64,000 nucleotides of DNA from NCBI GenBank assembly GCA_964030785.1, contig OZ034968.1:28172186-28236185 (forward strand), given 5' to 3'. A program made the translations under genes and the position numbers. Under the pieces are notes generated by a model. That model was given only the letters and a program-made list of their open reading frames with translations. It was not told the DNA's origin and searched no databases. This document shows positions 11,341-24,200 of this stretch, in pieces. Source of the stretch: Siderastrea siderea. Lineage: Eukaryota > Cnidaria > Anthozoa > Scleractinia > Rhizangiidae. Position 1 is the stretch's first letter. Each line of letters starts with the position of its first letter.

Positions 11341-12005
11341 TTTGTCCTCTCAACGTTTTCCCTACTAATTCTTGTCTCAGATGGCAACGTTTTCTCCGTC
11401 ATTTCTACGTTCGAACGAAATTAGCCGTCTTCAGAACGTTTCACCACACGTTTCCTTGAAAGGGTCAGTAGTGCGTTCATATGATACTTGTCTACACGTT
11501 AGTAGGTTCACACAATTCTTTAATCTTTTGTTATCAACCTTTTTTACATTAATTGCTACGTTCGTACAATAGTCTCTCTTCCCTGCATTTCTCTCTATGA
11601 AACGTCTTCACAACGTTTCTCCGTACGTAGGTAGGTTCGTCGATTTATTAGTGTAGCCTTCTCAACGTTTCTTTGTACGTTAGCACGTTCGCGCGACAAT
11701 GTTCTGCACTTCCTTAGGTTTTCAGTGTGTTAGTACATTCGTACGATAAGTCAACACTGCTTAGCGTTTCTCTGTACGTTAGTATGTTTATCCATACATT
11801 TGTGCGATTTTAGTTGTCTCATTTACATTTCATAATTTGTTGTCCCACTGTATCAGTTCAGTCTGTCCGTTCGGTGTTCTTCCGTATGTCACACACGTTC
11901 TTAGTGTATGGAATTAGTTTTGCCTGATAACGTTTCTCCGAAGTTAGTAGTTGCATATTTTGTTAGTCTCTGTATCTTGGTACGTTGGCAGCATTTCTCC
12001 CTACT
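11340..12005. repeat. Degenerate satellite of ACGTTTCTCCGTACGTTAGTACG
   Basis: Loosely repeated blocks combine AACGTTTCTC(C/T)GTACGT, TTAGTA(C/G)GTTC and GTACGATA at irregular spacing of several tens of bases. No coding potential. Confidence 0.55.
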
Positions 12006-12059
12006 GTAGTGCATTTTCTTTCATGAAAAGCATGTGTTTAACTTTCAAATAAAAGCCTT

Positions 12060-12430
12060 ATCTTTGACCTATACATGAATTGTTTTGCCGCGCAGCGGCT
12101 GCTTCTACGGCTGCGAAAGCAGAGAGTCGACTATGCAGAGCAAATTTAAATGCTGAAAGGAAACACTGTATTTTCCGACCGCGCATTGCCCTTTTAAGAA
12201 AATGTAGTCTACACGAGGTAAAGGATTTTTTTTTACCTCAGTGGGATTCGAAGCCGCCACACAAAGATTTTTAAAACTGGTGGGTTCGAATCCAGCTGAA
12301 GCCAAAGACTGATCAGAAATAGAATGTTCAAAACACAAAATTTGAAGTTGATTTCTGAACAGTGAGAACTGCCGTTTGTTGAGATCACAATTTTCAATCT
12401 TGATTACTAAAACAGAAAATTCAGACAACG
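12060..12430. repeat. Repeat with B-box-like motif, shared by copies B and C
   Basis: Contains GGTGGGTTCGAATCC, which resembles an RNA polymerase III B box, facing a partly complementary GGGATTCGAAGCCGCC. It is near-identical to 42540-42910 upstream of copy C. The open frames on both strands are not supported as genes. Confidence 0.4.
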
Positions 12431-12564
12431 CAAGGAGCGATGTTGATTACGAGGAGTGTGTAGATTAGTTAACTGTTTCTGGTTAACACTACAATGTATG
12501 GTGTTGGTTAGTAGTGTAGAGTATTGGGAACAAACTAGAAATGGAGATTGATGCTGATATCCGG

Positions 12565-12958
12565 CATACATACCACACCGTTCAGATCACAAAGTCAGGT
12601 GTTGTTTTGATTATTGGGAATTTGATTTTAGCCAGGGATTGGGTCTCATACGAAACCTTTTCCATCAGGAACGAATCTAATTCAGAATTTATCGAAACCA
12701 CCTATCAACAGCGGGCCTTTCAGGTTTTGTTGCCTACCCATTTTACGTGCTGCACATCCATACCACAAAGTTCAGATCACAAAGTCAGGTGTTGCTTGGC
12801 TTAGTGGAATGTTGTGTTCGAACCTTGATTTTAGCCAGGGATTGGGTTTCATACGAGACTTTTTCCATCAGAAACGAATCTAATTCAGAATTTATCGGAA
12901 CCCCCTATCAATAGCGGGCCTTCCAGTTTCTGTTGCCTACTAGTTTACTTGCTGCACC
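12565..12958. repeat. Two tandem copies of a 190-bp block upstream of AOAH copy B
   Basis: TTCAGATCACAAAGTCAGG occurs at 12581 and again at 12771. Each copy continues with GATTTTAGCCAGGGATTGGG and ACGAATCTAATTCAGAATTTAT. The same two-copy structure with the same period lies upstream of copy C (43063 and 43253), so it predates the duplication. It lies 1.1-1.5 kb upstream of the AOAH ATG in B. Confidence 0.75.
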
Positions 12959-13019
12959 GGAAGGCCAATATGACATCATGATGTCGCCATTTTTATCACA
13001 TGAGTAAGATCCATTAATA

Positions 13020-13890
13020 GCGGAACCAGCGCGCTAGCGCGTCAGCGGAGCTCCATTGCTAAGGAAATTTCGTAACCTATCAAGCCAAGAAATTTTGGTA
13101 GTGATGTAATAGACACGTGACCGTCCGTCTGCACCACAGGCTTACCAATACACTTCATACACTGGATATAGCCCTGTGCTGAATCCCGTGTGTTTTTGGC
13201 GCGAAATCGACCCGCGTTGTAGCAAAACAAGCAAAGACAACAAAAGTCAAAAACAAATTTGTTAATGGAAAAAAAAGTTCAAAAGAATACACAGTTGCCT
13301 TTTTGGTGGAAGGGGAAAAGTTCAATTTAGGCGAAAAAAATTAGGCGATAAATTAAAGTTCAGGCGAAAAGTTCAAATTTGCCTCGTCGGTTCTGTTCGA
13401 ACTCGGTCGGCACACCGATTGAGTTCGCAGCTTTTCGCAGCGGTTTCGACGCCAAATATAGCAGAGCTAGTGCTTTTTGGTTTTTTCTGTCCACAACCAT
13501 GGTTTTTACGGCGTTCCGAACACATTTTGCCAGGAAAAACACCAGCATTTCCATGCTGATAGGCAGCTTGTCACGAAGAAAGAAAAATATATTAAAATTA
13601 ACTTGAAATTTGACAAGGAACTCTCATGGCCTATTGGACTAACATCCGGCTTCATACGCTCACGACCCGGGTTCGGCTCTCAGCGAGGGTAGGAACTTTT
13701 ACTTTTGTTTTTTCTTTTCTTTTTTCTTTCTTTTTTTTTTTTTAATTTAACGACTTGAATGAGAGTATTTTCACAAATTTATAACTGCCAGCAAAAAAAA
13801 AAAACAAACAAAACAAAAAACAAACAAAAAAAAAACAGACAAAAACAAAAAGGGGGGGCTCCGCCTTTAGGCTTGGCTAAATCTATATAT
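13020..13890. mobile_element. Insertion specific to copy B promoter region
   Basis: Copy C reads straight from ATTAATA to TTTCAGTGCAG (near 43505). In B about 870 bases intervene, starting near GCGGAACCAGCGCGCTAG and ending near CTCCGCCTTTAGGC. Inside are a tRNA-like CCCGGGTTCGGCTC motif, T- and A-rich tracts (13700-13850) and short frames that are not called. It is probably a composite of transposable elements. Confidence 0.6.
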
Positions 13891-14000
13891 TATTTCAGTG
13901 CAGTTTCAGTTCTGTACCGGAAAGGTTACTACGTGGGTAGTCATGCTGTTTACATTTTCGCTCACATGACTTACTCATGTTGATATCGGTGATGTTGTAA

Positions 14001-14009
14001 TATAAAAAG
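14001..14009 (+). promoter_or_regulatory. TATA box of AOAH copy B
   Basis: TATAAAAAG sits 76 bases upstream of the AOAH ATG and is conserved in position and sequence in copy C. Confidence 0.6.
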
Positions 14010-14084
14010 ATCGTCTGGTTTGGCTTGCTCTGTTTTGGAGTTTGCTTTCACATTGCGTTGAAGTTGATCCTAAAACTTCTCACT

Positions 14085-17000
14085 ATGGCATTGATTTTGT
14101 CGGGGTTTCTCATGTTCATTTTACTTTGTTCTACTCCAAGTTATGCCAGACCCTCCGACACAGTACGCCATAACCTCCGAAAAGGAGTTAATGGAGGATA
14201 TTTTTGTCTTGCTTGCACGACAGTTGTTGCTCTTGTGGAGCAATTGAGCGTTGTTCACAATCAGACATTTGTTGCGGTATTTCACACACTGTGTGACGAA
14301 CTTCCTAGCCTCTACAAAAAAGCTTGTCTCATCTTGGGAGAGTTTTTTATTCCGCAAATAATCAATCTCATCACAAAGAAAGCAACCCCGGATGTCATTT
14401 GCCGTGCAGTGCATTTGTGTTACCAGGAAAAAGGTCAGCCATTGTGCCGTGCTTTTCCCCCCGGAAAAGATTTCCACGAGGATGTGCTGCAATCCAGGAA
14501 AAAAGTGTTTGCAAAACATTTCCATGAAAGCGCTAATTTCTATGACCCTGAAAACCCAACGAATTTTGATCCTTGCAGCATTCCAGGAGTCAAGATTCTT
14601 TGTGATTTGCTTAAGCGGGTTTTCATCGCTGACTTTCCACTGGTCGACTTGGATAACGACGCTTTTAGCGCCTCGGTCAAGGCATGGAGGGGTTCTTCAT
14701 GGAGAGGCAAAGATTGCGACGATTTCAATGCTCGCAATCATCCAGGAGCCAAGCCAACAGATGGCGATATTAACTTTGACTCCAACTGCAATGGTATTTA
14801 TGGTAGGGACCCTACTACGGGAAAACCATATGAAGATTTGTTTTGCAAAGGTTTGTATTCAAATAGTTTGCTATTGTATGAGAAACAACCAGGTCATTGA
14901 TTTGTCAATTTTATATAAATTCATTCATTAGGGAAGAAATAAAATGAGTTATGAGATGGGAGCCAGAGAACGTTCTTTGTGTGTATCAGGTGTGAGCGAC
15001 CTTGTTTTCGTCTTGGTTCCCTTCACAATTTTAAGTTGCTGCCAATTATAACGTGTAGGTGCTCGTATAGTCTCTTGTGATGTAGCCATCTTAATTGTGT
15101 ATTAAAGCAAAACAGCGATTTTAACTCAGTTACTGCGCAGAGTAGTGTGTTACCCAACCGTCTTACCCTGGGTGTCATGGACGACGGCTCGGAAAAAATA
15201 CCCTTGGTACCCTGGGTTTCTCATGTTGATCAGGTGAGGTGATGTAATCACCGTTTGAATACGCTCGAGGGCATTGGATCCTAGTTTAAATCAGGAGGTG
15301 TTAATTTAGGAAATACTAGGGCGCTTGTTTATTTTGCTCCGTTCTCCTTCCTTAGCTCTGAAACAGTACTGCACGCTTTGCCCTTGATTAGCAGGAAATC
15401 TGATATTTTCATTTATAAAAATTTAATTGTATTTATGGAATTTCATTTTCGTGAAGGAACTTATATTTTAGTTATTCGTTGTTTCAAGGGTAAAGGAAAA
15501 CATGTGAGTGACATTTAATAGCGTTTCGAGATATTCATTTGAAATCTTGTAGTGGATAGTCTAGCTACTGAAGAGTCTAGAAAATCAATAGCACGTACGT
15601 ATTGCGGTAACATCGTCTACATTCACAATACATGAAATTTCCTTAAATGTAAACGATGTTACAATACGTGTTGCTGTTTTTTAAGACACTTTGGACTGTT
15701 AGTTGGTGAAGTTTGATCGCCCGTGATGTTGAAAAAGGTTACATAACAGTACAAAGTGCATACAAATTTGCATTGAGTATATATTATTAATATACACACA
15801 GGCAGGATAACTAAGTAGATCTAAATATTTTAGTAAATGGATGAAGTAAAACTCAAACAACAAAGGAGGGTTTGTAACCAAACTAATTTATTGGAGTTGG
15901 AAGACATTTTCAATTTTCCATTGTGTTTCGATTTTCCTTTGTAATTCTGTAGCATTGGGACTCTTCAAGGCTATTTTACAAGCATAAATATGCTGTTTTG
16001 CACACAATAAGAGAAAACCCAGTCTGCGTTCTTGGGCCGTGGTCAGATTGGATTTTGTGTCTTTTAGGTGAAAGAAGATTTGTTCGGTTGAGGGGTTTAA
16101 CGCATACATTATTTGTCGTTGTTACAGCGCATTCCGTAAAGGTGTGATAATGGAATCATGGTTTGAGCAGAGGGTACAATGATCATCGGTGGTAATTTTA
16201 AATTTCAGAAGTTCTTGTCTTGTGACAATTATCCTATGCATAAGCTTATATTGAAAGTTTCTAAGTTTGTTGTCCTTGGATATTTTGTATTAAGCCTCTG
16301 GTTAACAACAGACCCCGTCGCCATCATAGAGGAGCACATGTCCTGCGAGCACATCTTCTTAAACCTAGAGGGCTTGATCTGCTAGAAACCTTATTATGCT
16401 AAATGTTACAAAGAGGTTGCCTGATAGCCCGGGAGCGCCAGGCACTCCCTATAAGCTATACAGGTATGTCCGGAGCCAAAGGGTATGGTTTTGTAGCCTT
16501 TTTGGTCTGAAATAGGGTATAGATTTTGACCATTTTGGTCTGAAATAGGGTGCAGTTTGTGCACTCTGATATGGGATCTGGTATGGTTCTTACAAGAAGC
16601 TATCTTTTTATTAATTTTCTTCTCCAAAGAACTGAGGTTTGATTAACGTTGGGATTTTGAAGCCCTTCTCAAATGTTTTCGCAAACGAATTAGGGTTCTG
16701 GTCTGAAATAGGGTATCAAATTTTGGGCCAGGTCTGAAATAGGGCAGGGAAAATCACATATTTTGGTCTGAAATAGGGTAAGGGTTTCCAGAAGCGCGCC
16801 GCACACCCCCCTCCAAATCTTCGGGAAGTACCCCCCCCCCCACCAAAATCTTCGGGAAGTACCCCCCACGGGGCTGATAGACTATACACATTAAAGCAAT
16901 CTGAAAGTGAAAACAGTTATTACTTTCTCTGTTACTCATCGACTACTTAGGAAACTTCAAAATGGCAGTCCAAAACGTGGCCGCCTACGAGAGGTACCAA

Positions 17001-20000
17001 CTAAAGTTATTTCACTGAGAAAATTTTGGTATTTTAGAAAAGTGGTCACTGGCGAGATGTGGTCGCACAGGGAGGTACGACTGTAGAATAAAACCACACT
17101 GCAACTGCCTTTAAACGTCTCAACATTACAGTAAGCAAGCCATTCTTTCAATATTCTTTTCAGATTCAGGATACCTTGGTGTGATCGTTCTCGGCGATTC
17201 AGCGGCGGCTCATTTTCATATTCCACCCGAGTGGCTAACTGCACGCTTGATCTCTAGCAAAGTCTTTCAACATGTCGCATTTATAGCAGGAAATGAAGCG
17301 GACTGGCCTCAGCTGTCAGCGATTACAGGCTATTTAAATAATTCAAGGTAATCTGGAAATACTGATGCTTCTCCTAAGTTATTGTCAGTTTGTCATACAT
17401 ATGTTTGTCAAAGAGTTTTTGAATCAAAGTGCACTAACTTTGTATTTTTGCAGTTTTATTGTATTAAATGTGATATTTATAAGGGTGCCTATCGATATCA
17501 GTGGCTTTGGACACAGAATGAATTACATTGACTATCTATCTTCAAACGGGCTTTTAAGAAAGATTAATTTGCTGTATTTTTTTAAGACTAGGTTAAAATT
17601 ATGAGTAACAATAAATACCCTTACTCAAAAAAAGTTGCTTGAACACCAAGGGAATTATCAAGTGGACTCTCCGAGGAAATTAAGTGATAAAAAGTGTTTT
17701 TGGTGTTTTCCTAGGCGTAAATACAATGGCAAAGTTCAAGTTGCAACTGACTTCCAGCCAAGCTATCCGTGACCAAAAAATAAATTTTAAATGGAGTCCA
17801 TAGACTAGTATAGTTACCTTTAACAATCTGAAGCATATTAACCTGTTTTCACTAACACGATTAAGTCTTTTTGGCTTTTCAAAGAGTTGCTTAGAATTGA
17901 AGTTAGGGGAAATTCGTGAAACATCAGGACATGTTTCTTTATTTTAAAAAATCATTGTTTAGGGTGCGTTCGATTGGGAAATCCGGATTTCGATTTCGGA
18001 TTTCGGATTTTGGATTTCCCAATAAAATGCGAAATCCAAAAACGGATTTCGACGAACCGAAATCCTTTTCCAAGACGGATTTCTTGGAAAAGGATTTCGG
18101 TTCGTCGAAATCCGTTTTTGGATTTCTCGTTTTATTGGGAAATCCGAAATCCGAAATCCAAAATCGAAATCCAGATTTCCCAATGGAACACATCCTATTT
18201 ATTTACGCACGTAAAGCCAGTTAAATTCACACCCGTACGCACGTAACATTTACGCGACAGTGGAAATCAACCTTTAGAGGCCCATTATATTTTGGGTAAA
18301 ATTTTAAGCCCAAATAAATATATTTCTCTGATTGTGTAAAAGGAGGAATAAGTGATGAGTAAGAAAGCAAGCTGAGGCGAAAAGGCTATTTTATTTTAAT
18401 TTTTGTTTTAATTTGCTTTTCCCGGTAGAAGCAACGCAGAAAGACGCAGAGACGATGTATGAACGGCTTACGTAAACGTAAAAAGTTGAAAGTTTTCAAC
18501 TTTTTACGTTTACGTAAGCCCTTCATACATCGCCTCTAATTTTATTTACGCACGTAAAGCCAGTTAAATTCACGCCCTTACGCACGTAAAATTTACGCAA
18601 CAGTGGAAATCAACCTTAAGGGGTATCCAAAAGATGTAACATATTTTTGCAAAACTGCTCCTTAGGTTAACCCTAGTTTAGTTGGCATCCAGCCTTTTTT
18701 TTACTGACATAAAACATCTAAATCCATAGGTGGCCAACGGAGAGAGGGCATGCGGATTCTATTTATCTGAGACTATGGCAAAGGAACCACTGCAACCATC
18801 GAGATTATCAGAATCTGGCCAAAAATGGGGCGGATTCCTTCACAGCAAACTCCATGCTGATAAAAAGCATGGCCCGTGACCAGAAACTTGACCAACCTGC
18901 CCTAGTTTTCTATGCGCTCATTGGAAATGATGTTTGCCGGGATACTTTAGACGAGATGACCACTCCAGAGGAGATGCGTAAAAACGTCCTAAAAACACTT
19001 CACGGTCTGGACAAGCGCCTACCAAAAGGAAGCCACGTGATTCTTAGTGGTTTGGTCGATGGTCGAATTTTGTACGACACTGTTCATAGCCGCATGCATC
19101 CCTTGGGCAAACTGAGAGGAGACTTGACGTATGAACAATTTTACAACTTTCTGAACTGTTTGCAGGTTTCATCGTGTTCGACGTGGTTAAATTCTAATGA
19201 GACTATCAGAAACGAAACCAGTAAACGAGCTGCGCAGCTCAGTGCCGTACTGAAGAAGGTGGCCGAGACAACCAAGTATAAAAATTTTCATGTCTTCTAC
19301 TTTGACTTACCATTTGAACAAGTCATCAAGGTAGGCAAGCTGTTTATACCATATAATCTGTTCAACAAAATCCAACTTATAAGTTGAACTTTCAAGTTTT
19401 GACCCCATGTAAAGTTAGTTTGAAGTTCGTTTAATAAAATTCAGCTTTTAAGAAATAACCCCAATAATACCGAGGAGCGTACGTGTCTGGCTGTGAAGGT
19501 GACTGAGAGAATTGAAGGGCTTGAGCAAAAGACCTCACTACGCATACTTTCATGTCTGTAATCTTAGCGTGAACGGTAGCTTGGCTAGGAAGCGGTAGTG
19601 GACGCTTTTAAAGGTCATCTACGGTTTGAGATTTTACTTTTTGCTCGGGCAACCGAGTTTAGTTCTACAGTTCGGGCAGAAAATGTCATTGCTCATAATG
19701 CGCAGGTCCAAACAAAGTGTCTCCGATTTTCCTGGTTCTGACGAATACAAGCGAAATGTCAGCGAAGGTACACGTAACTGTGCCGAGGTCATGTCGTTGG
19801 TAATCGAAGATTGCAAAAGCCCATACGATTTGCTATATTCGGATTGCTATATTCGATTTGATATTTTCGGACAATTTTCGGGCTTCTCGCCAAGCAGTCG
19901 GCCAACGCACGTGGAAACTGATAAGCGACTTCTTAGCCAATGACGTCACGAAAGTGATTTGCGTCATGGCTAATGTCAAAGGCTAAAAGAACGGCGATAT

Positions 20001-21237
20001 ACGATATCTGTTTTCGTCTGTGAGGCCGGGGGGGGGATTCTGTGAGATGTTGGGTGGGGGTGTGCCACCGGGACACTGAAACCCTTCTTATCAGCGGCAC
20101 ATGCCCATACAGCTTATACTATGGGAGTACGACCCCCGGGCTTTGAAGTGTTTTGCGATCAACAGGAACTGTTTAATGTTAGTTCGAATGCACTGTTTTG
20201 TGTACTTCAGGTCGGGCAGGATTTTATTCGCTTTGTAGTCCTGCGTTTACTTAGCCGTAGTGCAAATTTTCACAGCAGCAAACACATCAGAAATTATACA
20301 GAAGACGGACTCGTCAATTATGAGATCCACGCACATGTCGTTTGTTTCTGTTTTCCTTTATTAATTTCCAAGAGGAATTATTAGTTTTTGTAGAGGAACA
20401 TTTTGACTTCCGACCAGCTTGACGGCAATTGTTTTGGTTAAGTGGAAAACGCGGAGTGCGGAGTGTGGAAAATGCGGAGTGTAGAAAATGCGGAGTATGG
20501 AAAATGCCGAGTGTGGAAAATGCCGAGTGTAGAAAATGCGGAATGTAGAAAATGCGGAGTGTGGAAAATGCTGAGTGTGGAAAATGAGGAGTGTAGAAAA
20601 TGCGGAGTGTGGAAAATGCGGAGTGTTAAAGAAAAATATATAAAAAAGCTTAAAAGAAAAAAAATAAGGTAATATCGCCACACGTAGGTATAACACCCAA
20701 TCGGGATGGCTGATGGGCTCCTGACCCAATATAACTCCTTCCTGTCCCATGCCCCCTATGCGCACCCTGGAAAAGCACAGTACTCTTAACGAAGTGAAAA
20801 AAAATTTTTTTGTTTCTTTGTTTTCAAAACCGCGAAATTTAGTGCTCGTAAAACACGTCTTTCGAATTCTAGAGAAATAAATGAAGTTGTGTAGTTTTTT
20901 TCCGGTTAAGCCATAGTAGTTGTTTCCGGTTTAAAAAAAAAGTGTGAAGAAGTGCTACGGATGCGGTTACAGTTTTGCAGAAAAATTTCGTCAGCCACCA
21001 CACAACATCGTGGTCAAGCACGTCGACCGTCGGCAGGTACGCAGGGACGACAACACAGGGGCGTTGGTGTACAGCACGGACTTTACCAATACCTATTACC
21101 ATCCCAGCCCTGTGCATATCATGCGAATAAACCCCGTTTTGACGGACGTGTACATATCGACTTCAGCACCTACCACTCACTTGATGAAAGCCAGAAGGAA
21201 ATGCTAAAAGAACATGGACTGATTGTTTTAAAATATC

Positions 21238-21288
<51 letters not shown>

Positions 21289-24200
21289 CCTTTATTTAAC
21301 CACGATCTGTTTTAAAGCAAATACATGCTTGAGGGGTCGTGTGTACGTGTGACTAACTACCTACCTAAGAAAAATTAATATTACATTGTAATAAACTAAA
21401 ATAAACGATATTATGTTTTAATAACATTAAGATTTAAGATTGAAAATCACACATGTGTTTCGGAGTTGTCTGGATCGACAAACTGCCAAAATTAAGTTTT
21501 TTAAATATGGGGTCCATCGTTTTTTAAATATGGGGTCCATCGTTAATTAATATCGTTTATTAAAATATCGTTAATTAACAGTAATGCTACACGCGTGGGT
21601 TTGTTTTATTTACCTCAGTATTCGTTACTGTTTTACATAGCTACAAAAAAATAATGTACGATTTAGCAATGAAACTCAATGATGCATCGCTTTTTCAAAG
21701 AACATGGGCTGATTGTTAATATCGTTAATTCAAAATAATGCTACGCGCGTTAAAATGCAATGATGCATGAAGGAGTCTTATAGAGTGTTATACCTTGTTA
21801 CTTGGGTCCGTGTGAAGATATCACCTTTAATTAAACATTTAAAACGATCTTACCAAGAATATAGCGGAATTAAGGATTATTTTTTAATTTCCTTTTCCAT
21901 ACGAGCTTTTTATATTCATTAATTTTCATTATTTCACGTGTACTTTATTTCTATAGAATTCGAAAGACGTGTTTACGAGTACTGAATTTCGCGATTTTGA
22001 AAATAAGCAAAAAAATAAATTTTGTGATTTTTCATTTTGTTAAGAGCAGTTTGCCCCTTCCAGGGTCTGTACAGTGGGCAGGGGAGCTATATAGGGTGTT
22101 ATACCTAATATAATTGAGTACGTGTGGCGATATTACCTTATTTTTCTTTTGACCTTTTTATAACCTTTTTATATATTTTTCTTTCCCACTCCGCGTTTTC
22201 CACACTCCGCGTTTTCCACACTCCGCATTTTCTACACTCCTCATTTTCTACACTCCTCATTTTCCACACTCGGCACTCCGCACTCCGCACTCCGCACTCC
22301 GCACTCCGCACTCCGCACTCCGCACTCCGCACTCCGCACATAACCTTGTTTTTCGCTTTCTAGTGGAATTACAAAAGAAAGATAAAGAAAGAAAGATAAA
22401 TACTGTGAGAATCCCGAGATGAGAAGCAAGCGGTTTTTGCATAAGGTTAACACAATTTACTTATTCTGGATATAAATATTTCGGTGCTGTTTGAAAGCAA
22501 AGCAGAATATTTATCCAGCTACAAACATTACAAGTACAAGCCGATACCCAAAACGGGTTCTAAAACTTTCAACCCGCTGATGCAAATTAAGACAAAATAA
22601 AATCAGAATTTGCGGGGGCTTGTAAAATCGGAAATTGTGCGGCTTGTTGCTAGCTATTCTTAAAACTGAAAAACTTGAATGGAAGTAATATTAGATCCAA
22701 GTTACACTGGTGATCAAGGAGTTAGAGTAACATCTTTAGCCTTTAGAACCATTATTTGTAGTTCAAAGCGTCTTGAACAAATTTGCATGGTTGACAGCTG
22801 TTGTAATTTGTACTTTGGGAATGTAACGCAACGCTTAAACATCTCGAACCGAACGCAAGTTTAACAACAACAGATATATGACGAAGCATTCTTTTTGGAC
22901 CTACTGGAAAGCGAGCAGGTTTTGTAAGAGCGAGCTGAATTTGAACATTTTCGTACTGTTCGAAGGCAAAGCAAACGAAATTTATTCGGCTCTCGGTTGA
23001 GACCCAAAATAAACACGTGAGCTAAAAATAACTTACCGTGGGGAATTTACAAAAATTAATGTAAACATGCTTTGGTCAATTTGCGAAGCAAAAAGACGAA
23101 AATTATAATAGCCGACTTGACTACAAAGCAAGCAACTTCAATCTACAGGGGAAATAAATATAGTGGCAAAACTATTTCAGTCGTGTTTATAAACACTAGT
23201 TCGAACCGATTTCGAAGAAAAGATTGTTAAAAATAAATAAATAAATAAATAAATAAAACGTCATGGGCTCTGCGCGCATTGCGCGCCTATGTTTTAGCAG
23301 AGCTCTAGCTGGGAGCATCGGCGGGCGAGATGACATAGAATTGCGGGGGAGAATAGTATAGGTGAATATTTTACTTTTATGAGCTGCTATCTGTTTTCTA
23401 CTTGTGAGTTCCTTTTTCTTTGCTACATTGGTACAAGGCCGATTTGACTTTAAAGCTACTGAAATTAAACAAAGTGTGTGTAATTTAGCAGAAGGGACGG
23501 ACCATTAGAAATAGCCGGAGGGGGGGGGGGGGTGACTTTTACCAAAAAAAATTCCTGCAAGGGAAACTTGTCTAAAACAAAATTCCTGCAAGCGGTTATG
23601 CCTAAAAAAAAATTCGTGCAACGGAAGTGACATGCATAGCATTAAAGGGCAACGTAAAGAAAAATAAGTTAAAGGAAGAATATTGTAACACTTCACACTT
23701 TATTACAACAACAGCTGTTTGATATTTTTCATACAACAACACATATTAAAAAATGGTGATATCTTGCTTTCTGTTCAATCAAAACTACCACACATTTTCC
23801 CTGATATTTAAAATTATCAAAAATTATACTATAAAATATCTCCTTTCTTTCTTGTATATAAATATATTTTAGATAGAAAATTAAGTAAAATAATAACTGT
23901 AATATTTTTCAACCATATTAAAATGCGAACTTCCACCAGTAAATAGCATCATAATTTCGTTCATAAAACAGTAACAATGGACAAAATGGCATTATACATA
24001 AAATATATTTTAAATCTTTTTTGATAGAAAATTAATTAAAATAATAAATATAACATTTTTTCAACCATATCAAAAATGGAAAGTTCCACCAATAAATAAC
24101 ATCATAAGTTTGTTCATGAAACAGTAACAACGAACAACGAACAAAATGGCATTATATATAAAATATATTTTAAATTTTTTTGATAGAAAATTCATTAGAA

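Larger units (their letters stand above)
20442..22341. repeat. Large inverted repeat with minisatellite ends
   Basis: The left arm (20442-20885) and right arm (21945-22341) are reverse complements over about 400 bases. Shared landmarks are GGTAATATCGCCACACGTA, CAGGGTGCGC/CCAGGGTCTG and CGAAAGACGTGTTTACGAG. The outer part of each arm is a minisatellite of about 16-20 bases (GGAGTGTGGAAAATGC on the left, its complement on the right, then CACTCCG units). The spacer is about 1.06 kb. Confidence 0.75.

Noticed and set aside
12541..12804. Frame MEIDADIRHTYHT upstream of B and its twin at 43024 in C
   Set aside because: Lies over the tandem 190-bp block; repetition of its own motifs and lack of splice or domain evidence argue against a gene.
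14121..14931. Alternative frames across AOAH exon 1 in B (and 43679-44492 in C)
   Set aside because: Shadows of the signal/saposin exon; the true frame has family motifs and correct splice phase.
17916..18246. Four overlapping frames on both strands (FGFRISDFP type)
   Set aside because: They arise because the sequence is a palindromic MITE; the two strands translate almost alike.
20361..20765. Frames of repeated FSTLRIFHTPHF and mirror frames at 22124-22453
   Set aside because: Translation of the minisatellite arms.
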